Made by a program: the position numbers and the translations under genes. Shown here piece by piece: positions 18,046 through 28,210 of a stretch of DNA of 64,000 nucleotides. The stretch is from Cryobacterium sp. Y29 (GTDB lineage Bacteria; Actinomycetota; Actinomycetes; Actinomycetales; Microbacteriaceae): contig NZ_PJJN01000034.1 in the NCBI RefSeq assembly GCF_002929825.1, positions 62,001-126,000 of the forward strand, in the 5' to 3' direction. The notes beneath the pieces were generated by a model. It did not search any database, had not been told where the DNA came from, and saw nothing but the letters and a program-made list of their open reading frames with translations. The stretch's first letter is position 1, and each line of letters starts with the position of its first letter.

Positions 18046-19517
18046 GAATAGTCACCTGTGTGGGTTTCTCGCCCGGGTTTGCGTGCCGGTGTGTCGGCCG
18101 GATCATCGGGTTCTGGGGGATGCTGACGGAGAGCGAAATCGGCCATAGAATCTGAGTCTGAATCGCCCGAATGCGAAGGTCGTACCGATTTCACAGTATC
18201 GGCCGACGCTTGGGAATTGGCCGAGTCACGCTTGGACCTCCGGCGGGCAGATACGTCGGCATCCGCTGCCTGAGCGGCCGTCGCCGCGTCGACGAGCGCG
18301 GTCTCTTCGTCGAGCATCGGGTTACGCGGCGCACGAGTGACACCGGATGCTGGCACCCGGCCGCGCAGGACCGACCCGATCTTCTCGGAATTCGCCGCGA
18401 ACAGCGGACCAAGAATTGCCATGACCAAAACGTAGAGGCCCGCGAACGGTTGCAACCGCGGGTCGAGACCGGCCGCGACGGAGAGCGTCGCCAGAATCAA
18501 TGTGAACTCGCCGCGATTCACGAAGATCGCGGCGGTGTTGAGGGCCTCGCGTGGACCCATTTTGTGCAGCCAGGCCAGCAGCGCTCCCGACAGCAGGCTC
18601 AAGACGAAGGTCATCACGATGGCCACGAGCACCACGCCGATCACCGATCCGAACTGGGCCACGTCGAGGGCGAGGCCGAAGTTGAGAAAGAAGAACGCCG
18701 CGAAAATGTCGCGCAACGGTACCGCGACGCGCTCGATTCGGGCGCGGTAGCTGCTCGCTCCGAGCACGACGCCGATCAGGAATGCGCCAATCGCGTCGGT
18801 CACGCCGATAATCTCACCGATGCCGCCGAACAACACCACGAGGCCGAAGAACAAAATAGTGAACAGTTCGTCGTCTTTGGTGCGCATGAGGCGGGACACC
18901 ACTCGGCCGCCCCACCTGGCGAGCGAGAACATGGCCACGAGAAAGAGGAATGCGATGGAAAGCTGGAGCACGATCGGCCAGATCTCGGTCTTGCCACTGA
19001 GCACGACGGAGACAATCGACAGGTAGATGGCGATGAAGATGTCGCCGACCACGGTCACGCCGAGGATCATCGGTGTCTCTTTGTTCGCGAGGCGGCGAAG
19101 CTCGATGAGCAGTTTGGTGATGATCGCGCTCGAGGAGGTGCCGGTCATGCCGGCGATGACGAGGGCTTCGCGCGGTCCCCAGCCCACGAGCAGGCCGAAA
19201 ATGAAGCCGACACCCATATTGATGAGAATCCAGGATCCGCCGGAGATGATCAGGGTCTTGGCGTTGCCGAAGAACTCCTCCTGGTCGAACTCGAGGCCCA
19301 GGCTGAACAACAACAGGATCAGGCCGAAGACGGCGATGAGCTCGATGTCGCCGGACTCAAAGTCGAGGGGAAAGAAGTCGGTGTTTGGGCTCGCGAGAAG
19401 GCCCACGACCATATAGATCGGGATGGTGGGGAGCCCGATCAGTTTGCCCAGGCGGCCAAGAACATACGCGACGACGAGCAGGGTGCCAAGAACGAGGAGA
19501 TCTTCGCCCACGTGCAT
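18042..19517 (-). CDS. CPA2-family cation:proton antiporter (KhtU/KefB-like)
   Basis: The 491-residue protein has a Na+/H+-exchanger membrane domain over about residues 8-390: VLGRLGKLIGLPTIPIYMVVG, LLLFSLGLEFD, GMTGTSSSAIITKLL, VGVTDAIGAFLIGVVLG-like GVTDAIGAFLIGVVLGA, and FFLNFGLALD. About 110 hydrophilic, low-complexity residues follow at the C terminus with no TrkA-N domain. That layout, with a separate TrkA-C-type regulator encoded immediately upstream (3 bp gap), matches the KhtTU K+/H+ antiporter. It probably exports K+ in exchange for H+ for pH and turgor control. Confidence 0.9.
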   Translation of the reverse strand: MHVGEDLLVLGTLLVVAYVLGRLGKLIGLPTIPIYMVVGLLASPNTDFFPLDFESGDIELIAVFGLILLLFSLGLEFDQEEFFGNAKTLIISGGSWILINMGVGFIFGLLVGWGPREALVIAGMTGTSSSAIITKLLIELRRLANKETPMILGVTVVGDIFIAIYLSIVSVVLSGKTEIWPIVLQLSIAFLFLVAMFSLARWGGRVVSRLMRTKDDELFTILFFGLVVLFGGIGEIIGVTDAIGAFLIGVVLGASSYRARIERVAVPLRDIFAAFFFLNFGLALDVAQFGSVIGVVLVAIVMTFVLSLLSGALLAWLHKMGPREALNTAAIFVNRGEFTLILATLSVAAGLDPRLQPFAGLYVLVMAILGPLFAANSEKIGSVLRGRVPASGVTRAPRNPMLDEETALVDAATAAQAADADVSARRRSKRDSANSQASADTVKSVRPSHSGDSDSDSMADFALRQHPPEPDDPADTPARKPGRETHTGDYS

Positions 19518-19520
19518 CGC

Positions 19521-20054
19521 TTACCCCCCGGGTGGAGCGTCGACGGTCTTCGCCTTCACTTCACCGGTGCGGAAGAACGCGAAGGCCTTGACGACTTTTT
19601 CGGGCGAACCCGCGACGACCAAGGTGTCACCGGGGAAGACCTTGAAGTCGGCAGCGGGGGCCGGGTTAGCCGATTCGCCGCGCACGACGGCGACGACGGT
19701 GAGTCCGGCGATGCCGCGGTCGGCCGGGTTGCCGAGGGCCTGGCCGGCGATATGGTCTTCGTAGTCGACGGTGAACCAGTCGATACTGAGGCCGGGAATC
19801 TGGTCGAGGGCACTGAGCGACTCGGTGATCTGGGTACCGCCGAGCAACTCGGCGAGGGTGTGCGCCTCGTCTTCGTTGAGCCGAAGCGACACCTTGCTCG
19901 CGTCGGGCCCGCCCTCGTCGTCGGCGAAGGTGATGAGGTCGCTGTGGCCGGAGCGGTGGGCGATGACGCCGACCTTGCCGCCGTCATCCGTGATGAAGGT
20001 GTGCAGAACACCCACGCCGGGAAGTTTGACCCGCCGAACATCAACCATTGTCAT
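19521..20054 (-). CDS. Antiporter regulatory subunit with TrkA-C domain (KhtT-like)
   Basis: This soluble protein of about 177 residues has an N-terminal sensor-like segment (VDVRRVKLPGVGVLHTFIT) and a C-terminal RCK/TrkA-C domain (about residues 90-175) ending in FPGDTLVVAGSPEKVVKAFAFF. KhtT proteins bind nucleotides or protons and gate the partner antiporter. The gene precedes the antiporter by 3 bp, so the two are surely co-expressed. Either ATG (20054 or 20048) could serve as the start. Confidence 0.87.
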   Translation of the reverse strand: MTMVDVRRVKLPGVGVLHTFITDDGGKVGVIAHRSGHSDLITFADDEGGPDASKVSLRLNEDEAHTLAELLGGTQITESLSALDQIPGLSIDWFTVDYEDHIAGQALGNPADRGIAGLTVVAVVRGESANPAPAADFKVFPGDTLVVAGSPEKVVKAFAFFRTGEVKAKTVDAPPGG

Positions 20055-20131
20055 GACTCCTGAGGTCTAGGGGCAGTTCTCTTATTCTACCGGAGCCGCT
20101 TTCGCCGTCTGCGCGCCGCCTGTCGCGTCAC

Positions 20132-20175
20132 CGCGCCCGGTACCGGTGGGCGCTCCCGCTCGAGTTGGTGCGACC
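20132..20175 (+). repeat. 44-bp direct repeat, left copy
   Basis: This segment matches 21010-21053 at 40 of 44 positions in the same orientation; the shared core GGGCGCTCCCGCTCGAG is identical. The two copies bracket the truncated AbiEi-like gene, about 880 bp apart. They may be copies of an extragenic repeat, or footprints of the event that brought in or truncated the gene between them. Confidence 0.8.
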
Positions 20176-20216
20176 TGCGGCACTCGGCGCGGTGAGCGGT
20201 CCGCGCCGATCCACCG

Positions 20217-20984
20217 GTGTTCTCCCACCACTCTGCGGCGGCGATCTGGGGGTTCCCCCGACCCACAAGCTGGCCGACGGATGTCCATATCACCGTCCCG
20301 CAGGCGTTGGGCGGTCGTTCCACGCCCGGAATCGTGCGGCACAGCGCCACCACCCCGGACGCCCTGCCGAGCGGCGCTATCACGCGCGGCGGACTGTTGG
20401 TCACGTCCGCGGCCCAGACTGCCGTCACGATGGCACGCGTGCTGCCGTTTCCGCAGGCTGTCGCGATGATGGACAAGGCCATTCACATACCACGCAGGAT
20501 GGCACCCGAAGGCAGCCCAGTGACGATACCGGTGACGCGCGACGAGTTGCAGTCGGCCGTGGACGCGCTCGCAGGCTCTGGCCGACGTTATGGCAAAAGC
20601 GCAGCACTCCGCGCCGGGGACTTCGCGTCGACGCAGTCCGATTCCGGCGGGGAGTCGATCAGCCGCGCGCACATGTTCCTGCTCGGATTCATCGCTCCGG
20701 ACTTGCAGGTGCGCTTCGACGATGCCGCAGGGTTCATCGCCTATGTCGACTTCTTCTGGCGAGGCATCAACACGGTCGGCGAGTTCAACGGGCTCGGCAA
20801 GTACGCCAAGGAGGCCTACATGAGCGGACGCACCACCGCCGAGATCGTGATGAACGAGAAGCGCCGTAAGAATCGAATTCGCGCGTGCGGGCCATCCGTT
20901 TCGCGATGGGATTGGCCGGTCGCACGCGACCTCGAGGCTTTCGGAATGTTCCTCTCGCGAATCGGCGTCCCCCGGACTCGGTAG
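20217..20984 (+). pseudogene. N-truncated AbiEi-antitoxin-like / Vsr-type nuclease-fold protein
   Basis: The translated frame (from GTG 20217; 255 residues) matches a common actinobacterial family that pairs an N-terminal AbiEi-type winged-helix domain with a C-terminal Vsr/DUF559-like endonuclease fold. Family landmarks are FSHHSAAAIWGFPRP, VHITVPQ, GLLVTSAAQTAVTMARVLPF, GGESISRAHMFLLGF, VDFFWRG, VGEFNGLGKYAKEAY and EKRRKNRIRACG. The winged-helix part that should precede FSHHSAAA is absent, and an in-frame TGA at 20193-20195 blocks extension. No ribosome-binding site precedes the GTG. It is therefore probably a 5'-truncated remnant, although a short form could still be expressed. No AbiEii-like toxin gene lies beside it. 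Confidence 0.65.
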
Positions 20985-21009
20985 CCCACCCGCGTTCTTG
21001 CGCCGTCAG

Positions 21010-21053
21010 CGCGCCCGATGCCGGTGGGCGCTCCCGCTCGAGGTGGCGCGACC
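21010..21053 (+). repeat. 44-bp direct repeat, right copy
   Basis: This is the second copy of the repeat at 20132-20175 (40 of 44 positions identical). It leads directly into the short GGTGGCGCGACCAC repeats that extend to the glpD stop. Confidence 0.8.
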
Positions 21054-21110
21054 ACCGACAGGTGGCGCGACCACAGCTGGCGCGTCACCGACAGGTGGCG
21101 CGACCACAGC
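21042..21110. repeat. Imperfect GGTGGCGCGACCAC tandem repeat
   Basis: Copies of GGTGGCGCGACCAC occur at 21042, 21061 and 21094, with a variant TGGCGCGTCACC at 21078, at spacings of 15-19 bp. The tract lies between the AbiEi-like remnant and the glpD stop (convergent). A related GTGACGCGACAGGCGG reads on the opposite strand just before the left 44-bp repeat. Nothing else is recognised here. Confidence 0.8.
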
Positions 21111-21123
21111 GGGCGCGGCCGGG

Positions 21124-22854
21124 CTAGTTCGTGACCACGATGTCGGGGGCCTCGAGGCGCACCCGGTCGGCGGATTCGTCGTTCGGCTCCTCCTGCGAAG
21201 CACGCTCGGCGGCAACCCGGGTGAGGTAGAAGCCGACCTCGCGGTCGATGCGCTCCTGGTCCCAGCCGAGCACGCCCGCCATCAGCGCTGCGGCGACCGG
21301 CGCAGCCGAAACCCCGCGGTCCCACGCCTCGATCGAAATGCGGGTGCGGCGCGCGAGCACGTCTTCGAGGTGCAGCGCGCTTTCGTGCGAGGCCGCGTAG
21401 ACGACCTCGGCACCGATGTAGTCGTCGGCGCCAGGCAACGGTTCGGCGAGCGCCGGGTTGGCGCGAATGAGGTCGAGCAGCTCGTCGGTGAGGGTTCCGT
21501 AGCGGTTGAGCAGGTGTTCCACCCGCACGGTGTGCACACCGAACGCCTTGGCTATCTTGCCGCGCTTATTCCACGCCGCCTGATAGCCCTCAGCACCGAG
21601 CAAGGGGATGTCCTGGGTCGCCGAAGCGGGAATGCGGCCATCGAGGGCCGACACCGCGGCATCCACTGCGTCCTTGGCCATGATGCGGTAGGTGGTCCAC
21701 TTGCCGCCGGCGATCACGACGAGGCCGGGAACGGAGTGTCCGACGAGGTGTTCGCGGGACAACTTGGAAGTCTGGTCACTCTCACCGGCCAGCAACGGCC
21801 GCAGGCCAGCGTAGACACCCTCGACGTCTTCCCTGGTCAGGGGCACCGTCAAAACCTCATTGATGTGTTCGAGGATGTAGTCGATGTCGGCCGCCGTCGC
21901 GGCGGGATGCGCCTTGTCGAGGTACCAGTCGGTATCGGTCGTGCCGATGAGCCAGTGCCGGCCCCAGGGAATGACGAACAAGACGCTCTTCTCGGTGCGC
22001 AACAACAGGCCCATGGCGCTCTGGAACCGGTCACGCGGTACCACGAGGTGCACGCCTTTCGACGCCCGCACCTTGAAGGTTCCCCGCTCGCCGACCATGC
22101 GCTGGGTGTCGTCGGTCCAGACCCCGGTCGCGTTCACGACCTGCTTGGCCCGCACCTCGAAGTGTTCGTCGGTCTGCAGGTCATGGGCGCGCACGCCGAC
22201 GACGCGCTCCCCCACCTTGATGAAGCCTTCGACGCGCACCCGGCTGGCCGCATGGGCACCATAGAACGAGGCGGTGCGCACGAGCGACGAGACGTAGCGG
22301 GCGTCGTCGACCTGGGCGTCGTAGTAGGTAATACCGCCGATCAGGGCGTCGTTGGCCAGGCTCGGCATGAGCTTCTGCACCTGACTCTTCGACAGGTGGC
22401 GGTGGTGCGGCACGCCGGGCGGGCGACCGCCGGTATAGGAAAAGATGTCGTAGAGCAGCATTCCGGCGCCGATATAGAACCGCTCGGTGAAGCGCTTCTT
22501 GAGCGGATAGAGAAACCGGACCGGCTTCACCAAGTGCGGCGCGATGCGCTGCAGCAGCAGACCACGCTCGGTGAGCGCTTCGCGCACGAGGCGAAAGTCG
22601 AGCTGCTCCAAATAGCGGATGCCTCCGTGCACGAGCTTGGACGACCGGCTCGAGGTGCCCGACGCCCAGTCCCGCGCCTCGAGGATGCCCACGCTCAGAC
22701 CGCGGGTGACAGCATCGAGTGCGGCGCCGGCGCCGACGATGCCGCCGCCGACGACGAGAATGTCGAGTTCCTTTTCTCGGAGTTTGGCGAGAGCGGAGAC
22801 CCGCTCCTCAGGACCCATTTTTGTGGACCGCGTGACCGAATTGTGGGAGGCCAT
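21124..22854 (-). CDS. glpD: GlpD, FAD-dependent glycerol-3-phosphate dehydrogenase
   Basis: GlpD oxidises glycerol-3-phosphate to dihydroxyacetone phosphate at the membrane and passes electrons to the quinone pool. The 576-residue length is typical. The FAD-binding Rossmann motif is ILVVGGGIVGAGAALDAVTRG near residues 34-54. It is followed by ASGTSSRSSKLVHGGIRYLEQ, the active-site region VPRDRFQSA, GTTDTDWY, AGLRPLLAG and VIAGGKWTTYRIMAKD. The C-terminal DUF-type cap domain of class II GlpD is present. It is transcribed alone on the minus strand. Confidence 0.95.
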   Translation of the reverse strand: MASHNSVTRSTKMGPEERVSALAKLREKELDILVVGGGIVGAGAALDAVTRGLSVGILEARDWASGTSSRSSKLVHGGIRYLEQLDFRLVREALTERGLLLQRIAPHLVKPVRFLYPLKKRFTERFYIGAGMLLYDIFSYTGGRPPGVPHHRHLSKSQVQKLMPSLANDALIGGITYYDAQVDDARYVSSLVRTASFYGAHAASRVRVEGFIKVGERVVGVRAHDLQTDEHFEVRAKQVVNATGVWTDDTQRMVGERGTFKVRASKGVHLVVPRDRFQSAMGLLLRTEKSVLFVIPWGRHWLIGTTDTDWYLDKAHPAATAADIDYILEHINEVLTVPLTREDVEGVYAGLRPLLAGESDQTSKLSREHLVGHSVPGLVVIAGGKWTTYRIMAKDAVDAAVSALDGRIPASATQDIPLLGAEGYQAAWNKRGKIAKAFGVHTVRVEHLLNRYGTLTDELLDLIRANPALAEPLPGADDYIGAEVVYAASHESALHLEDVLARRTRISIEAWDRGVSAAPVAAALMAGVLGWDQERIDREVGFYLTRVAAERASQEEPNDESADRVRLEAPDIVVTN

Positions 22855-22965
22855 TACTACTCCTGTTCAGACTCAGTGTTGAAGACGAGAGGTCAGGGGA
22901 GGTGCGACAAACAAGTGCGACATCAGTGTTGCGGGTAATGCTGAAAAGTACGTCTGTTTTCGACG

Positions 22966-24084
22966 CTAGTTCACTCGGTACGGCGCGACAACCACTTCAA
23001 CCCGCTGAAATTCTTTGAGATCGGAGTATCCGGTGGTTGCCATCGACCGACGCAAGGCGCCAATGAGGTTGGCCGTGCCATCGGCGACCGGTGCCGGGCC
23101 GTACAGAATCTCTTCGAGCGGGGCCACTGTGCCCACCTCGACCCGCTTGCCGCGCGGCAGCTGCGGGTGGTGCGCCTCGGCGCCCCAGTGGAATCCCCCA
23201 CCGGGGGCATCCGTCGCCCGGGCCAGTGCGGTTCCGAGCATGACGGCGTCGGCGCCGCAGGCGACGGCCTTGACGATGTCCCCCGAGGCACCGAGGCCAC
23301 CGTCAGCGATGACGTGGACGTAGCGCCCACCGGATTCGTCCATATAGTCGCGGCGCGCGCCGGCGACATCCGCTACGGCAGTGGCCATCGGCGCGTGGAT
23401 GCCGAGGGTCGCGCGGGTGGTCGACGCTGCTCCCCCGCCGAAACCGACCAGAACGCCCGCAGCGCCCGTGCGCATGAGGTGGAGGGCCGCCGTGTAGGTG
23501 GCTGCGCCACCGACGATAACGGGTACATCGAGTTCGTAGATGAACTTCTTGAGGTTGAGCGGTTCCTGGTTCTGCGACACGTGCTCGGCCGACACTGTGG
23601 TTCCGCGAATGACGAACAGGTCGACGCCAGCGGCAACGACGGTTTCATAGAGTTCCTGGGTGCGCTGGGGCGAGAGCGCCCCGGCCACCGTGACGCCTCC
23701 CGCACGAATCTCCGCGAGCCGGGCGGTGACCAAGGCCGGCTGAATCGGTGCGGAGTACATCTCCTGCATGCGTGCTGTGGCCTTATCGGCGGGCAGGTTG
23801 CGAATTTCAGCGAGCAGCGGCTCGGGGTTCTCGTGCCGGGTCCAGAGGCCCTCGAGGTCGAGAACACCGACGCCGCCGAGCTGTCCCATCATGATGGCCG
23901 TGGTGGGCGAAACGACGGAGTCCATTGGCGCGGCGAGTACCGGAATGGCGAACTGGTACGCATCGATGGTCCAGCTAACCGACACGTCCTCCGGGTCGCG
24001 GGTGCGCCGACTGGGCACCACCGCGATGTCGTCAAAGGCGTATACGCGGCGTGCGCGCTTGGAACGGCCGATCTCGATTTCCAT
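22966..24084 (-). CDS. GuaB3-family IMP dehydrogenase-related protein
   Basis: The 372-residue protein is an IMPDH-like TIM barrel without CBS domains, the GuaB3 subfamily found next to guaB in actinobacteria. It starts MEIEIGRSKRARRVYAFDDI and has VLAAPMDSVVSPTTAIMMGQLGG, VIVGGAATYTAALHLMRTGAAG, and VIADGGLGASGDIVKAVACGADAVMLGT. The catalytic-loop cysteine of true IMPDH (SxCTT) is not present at the expected place, where the sequence is GGGAASTTRATLG. Dehydrogenase activity is therefore doubtful. It follows guaB by about 95 bp on the same strand. Confidence 0.92.
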   Translation of the reverse strand: MEIEIGRSKRARRVYAFDDIAVVPSRRTRDPEDVSVSWTIDAYQFAIPVLAAPMDSVVSPTTAIMMGQLGGVGVLDLEGLWTRHENPEPLLAEIRNLPADKATARMQEMYSAPIQPALVTARLAEIRAGGVTVAGALSPQRTQELYETVVAAGVDLFVIRGTTVSAEHVSQNQEPLNLKKFIYELDVPVIVGGAATYTAALHLMRTGAAGVLVGFGGGAASTTRATLGIHAPMATAVADVAGARRDYMDESGGRYVHVIADGGLGASGDIVKAVACGADAVMLGTALARATDAPGGGFHWGAEAHHPQLPRGKRVEVGTVAPLEEILYGPAPVADGTANLIGALRRSMATTGYSDLKEFQRVEVVVAPYRVN

Positions 24085-24179
24085 GGTCCTAGTTTAGACG
24101 GAGCCACCGACATCCCTTTTTCGAGCGGATGCCGCCGCCCCCGCCCGATTGAGAAGCAGGGGCGACGAACCGAAAAGCC

Positions 24180-25769
<1,590 letters not shown>

Positions 25770-25845
25770 TCATCACATTCCGCCCACGAATCGTGAGCTG
25801 GTGCGAACTTTCGAAAAAATTAGGACATAATCGGCACTTACAACA

Positions 25846-25858
25846 CCAACGACGTTGG
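25846..25858. promoter_or_regulatory. Small palindrome upstream of the liv operon
   Basis: CCAACG-A-CGTTGG is a perfect 6+6 inverted repeat 58 bp before the livH start. About 15 bp further upstream, CATAAT (25826-25831) could be a -10 element. The palindrome could be an operator for the ABC operon. No regulator is identified for it. Confidence 0.3.
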
Positions 25859-25916
25859 CTGTACTTGTCCGGCGCCCGCTCGGTCAGCCACCGGTCGGCA
25901 CCAACATGGAGGTCCC

Positions 25917-27221
25917 GTGAAGTCCACTCTTACGGCTCAGAGATACCTACCCAGAATGCTGGTCATTCTGTTCGTAACACTCCTCGCAGCCCTGTCCATG
26001 GCTACGTTCTCGGCGGGCAGCGCGCACGCCGACGAGGTAGGCACCGAGTACGACTTCACTCTCTCGGGCAACGTGAAGTTCAATGGTGAGGCCCTTGACG
26101 GTGTGGCCATCGCCGTCGACGGCAACGGCTACACAGCCGACACCGTGACGGATGCCGCCGGCAAGTGGGCGATCGGCGTTCCCGAGAAGGGCGCCTACGA
26201 GGTAACCCTCGACGAGGAAACCCTGCCGAAGGGTGTCGTCGTCGCCAAGGGAGGTAACGTAATCGATACGGAATTCGGCCTAACCGATCGTAAATCGGTC
26301 AACTTCTTCCTCGGTGAAGGCACCCGCAACACGGTAAGTTTCTTCGATCAGTTCGTTAACCGGTTCGTGAACGGTTTGAACTTCGGCCTGCTGCTCGCGC
26401 TCGCGGCGATCGGGGTGTCGCTGATCTTCGGCACCACCGGCCTGAGCAACTTCGCGCACGCCGAGATGATCACCTTTGGCGCCCTGATGACTCTGGTCTT
26501 CTCGGTCAGCCTCGGGCTACCGATCTGGCTCGCCATTCTGATCGCCATCGCGCTCAGCGGCGTGCTGGGGTACGGCCTCGATGCGGTGATCTGGAAACCG
26601 TTGCGCCGCAAGGGCGTGGCCGTGATCCCCCTCATGATCGTGAGCATCGGCCTGTCGCTCGCCCTGCGCTACCTGTACCAGTATTTTTTCGGCGGCAGCA
26701 CGAGTCAGCTCCCCGGGGCCGGAATGACCGACCTGAAGTTCGGTCCGATCTCGTTGTCTCCGATTGACCTGGCCAGTATGGGCATCAGCATCGTGGTGCT
26801 GCTCGCCGTGGCTTTCTTTTTGCTGCGCACCCGCATCGGCAAAGCCACTCGCGCCGTCTCTGATAACCCGAGCCTGGCGTCGGCGAGCGGCATTGACGTC
26901 GATAACGTCATTCGCATCGTCTGGGTGGTCGGAGCCGCGCTGGCCGGGCTCAGCGGCGTCTTATGGGCCTACTTTCGCCCAGGCGTCAGCTGGGACATGG
27001 GATTCCAGATGCTGCTTCTCGTCTTCGCCGCGGTGACCCTCGGCGGTCTCGGTACGGCCTTTGGAGCCCTCGTCGGTTCCCTCATCGTCGGGCTCTTCGT
27101 TGAGCTATCGACGCTCTGGCTTCCGTCCGACATGAAAGTCGTCGGCGCCCTTGTTATTTTGATCCTGGTATTGCTGTTTCGACCGCAAGGCATTTTGGGT
27201 CGTAAAGAAAGAATTGGTTAG
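25917..27221 (+). CDS. livH: LivH-type ABC permease with N-terminal signal peptide and extracytoplasmic beta domain
   Basis: The C-terminal part (about residues 140-434) is a standard branched-chain amino-acid permease: GLNFGLLLALAAIGVSLIFG, FAHAEMITFGALM, LRYLYQYFFGG, and VFAAVTLGGLGTAFGALVGS. In front is an export signal (RMLVILFVTLLAALSMATF, likely cleaved after SAHA) and a domain of about 90 residues. That domain resembles a carboxypeptidase-regulatory or CNA-B beta sandwich (TLSGNVKFNGEALDGVAIAV, then GYTADTVTDAAGKWAIGVPE). Ordinary LivH proteins of about 290 residues lack both. The start is GTG 25917 with GGAGG 6 nt upstream. It is the first gene of livHMGF; LivH and LivM form the membrane channel. 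Confidence 0.92.
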   Translation: MKSTLTAQRYLPRMLVILFVTLLAALSMATFSAGSAHADEVGTEYDFTLSGNVKFNGEALDGVAIAVDGNGYTADTVTDAAGKWAIGVPEKGAYEVTLDEETLPKGVVVAKGGNVIDTEFGLTDRKSVNFFLGEGTRNTVSFFDQFVNRFVNGLNFGLLLALAAIGVSLIFGTTGLSNFAHAEMITFGALMTLVFSVSLGLPIWLAILIAIALSGVLGYGLDAVIWKPLRRKGVAVIPLMIVSIGLSLALRYLYQYFFGGSTSQLPGAGMTDLKFGPISLSPIDLASMGISIVVLLAVAFFLLRTRIGKATRAVSDNPSLASASGIDVDNVIRIVWVVGAALAGLSGVLWAYFRPGVSWDMGFQMLLLVFAAVTLGGLGTAFGALVGSLIVGLFVELSTLWLPSDMKVVGALVILILVLLFRPQGILGRKERIG

Positions 27222-27229
27222 GGGTTCAC

Positions 27230-28210
27230 ATGGACTGGGGAGCAATCTTTAGCAACGCAGCCGTCGAGCTGATCAGCCCGACCACTGCCGCCTACGCACT
27301 CGCCGCCCTCGGGCTCGCCGTGCACTTCGGTTACACCGGCCTGCTGAACTTCGGCCAGGCCGGGTTCATGGCTCTCGGAGCCTACGGCTACGCGATCTCG
27401 ATTCTGACCTTCGGGTTTCCCGTCTGGGGCGCTTTTCTGGTCGGCGTCGGCGCGTCCGTTATCTTTGCGTTGATTTTGGGGATTCCCACGCTGCGACTGC
27501 GCGCCGACTACCTCGCGATCGTCACAATTGCTGCCGCCGAGATCGTGCGGCTGTTGTTCACGACCAACACCTACGCCTCCGTCACGGGGTCGGCCAACGG
27601 GCTGAGTGGCTACAAGAACGAGTTCGCGGCCCTCAACCCGCTCGCCGACGGTACCTACGGTTTCGGCCCTTTCACGAATAACGCCTATGACACCTGGCTG
27701 CGGATCGTGGCCTGGTCCATCGTGATTCTTGCGGCGTTGCTGGTCTGGCAGATCATGCGGAGCCCCTGGGGCCGCGTCATCAAGGGCATCCGGGAAGACG
27801 AAGACGCCGTACGCGCCCTCGGTAAGAACGTCTACGCCTACAAAATGCAATCCCTTATTTTCGGTGGCGTACTTGGCACTATCGCCGGAATGATCTTTGC
27901 CCTGCCGCGGGCGGTTGTTCCGTCGAACTATCAGACCACGCTGACCTTTTTCATCTACGCCATTCTTTTGCTCGGCGGTGCCGCGACAGTGCTCGGTCCG
28001 ATCATCGGTTCGATGATTTTCTGGGTGCTGTTGTCGTTCTTCTCTGGCTTCGTCGCCCGGGCTGTGGAAGCGGGCTGGTTGCCGTTCATGACGTCTATCC
28101 AAGGCGGCCAACTGCGCTTCATCCTCGTCGGAGTGGCAATCATGTTGATAGTCATCTTCAGACCGCAAGGCATCTTCGGCAATAAAAAGGAGTTGGCTTT
28201 TGTCCGCTAA
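27230..28210 (+). CDS. livM: LivM-type branched-chain amino-acid ABC permease
   Basis: The 326-residue permease begins 9 bp after livH. It has the LivM pattern: ALAALGLAVHFGYTGLLNFGQAGFMALGAYG, LRADYLAIVTIAAAEIVRLL, SPWGRVIKGIREDEDAVRALGKN (the coupling helix that contacts the ATPases), and ILLLGGAATVLGPIIGSMIF. It pairs with LivH. The last codons overlap the TTG start of livG. The true substrate may be an amino acid, amide or urea-like compound, since this family covers all of these. Confidence 0.94.
   Translation: MDWGAIFSNAAVELISPTTAAYALAALGLAVHFGYTGLLNFGQAGFMALGAYGYAISILTFGFPVWGAFLVGVGASVIFALILGIPTLRLRADYLAIVTIAAAEIVRLLFTTNTYASVTGSANGLSGYKNEFAALNPLADGTYGFGPFTNNAYDTWLRIVAWSIVILAALLVWQIMRSPWGRVIKGIREDEDAVRALGKNVYAYKMQSLIFGGVLGTIAGMIFALPRAVVPSNYQTTLTFFIYAILLLGGAATVLGPIIGSMIFWVLLSFFSGFVARAVEAGWLPFMTSIQGGQLRFILVGVAIMLIVIFRPQGIFGNKKELAFVR

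Noticed and set aside
18171-20063. 630-codon plus-strand frame across the antiporter and its regulator
   Set aside because: It is highly charged, low-complexity sequence that mirrors the codon structure of the two real minus-strand genes.
20082-20672. Minus-strand frame overlapping the AbiEi-like remnant
   Set aside because: Its composition (Arg/Gly-rich, no motifs) is noise; the plus-strand frame matches a known family.
20217-20984. Complete AbiE-type toxin-antitoxin system
   Set aside because: The antitoxin-like frame lacks its winged helix, and no nucleotidyltransferase toxin lies on either side.
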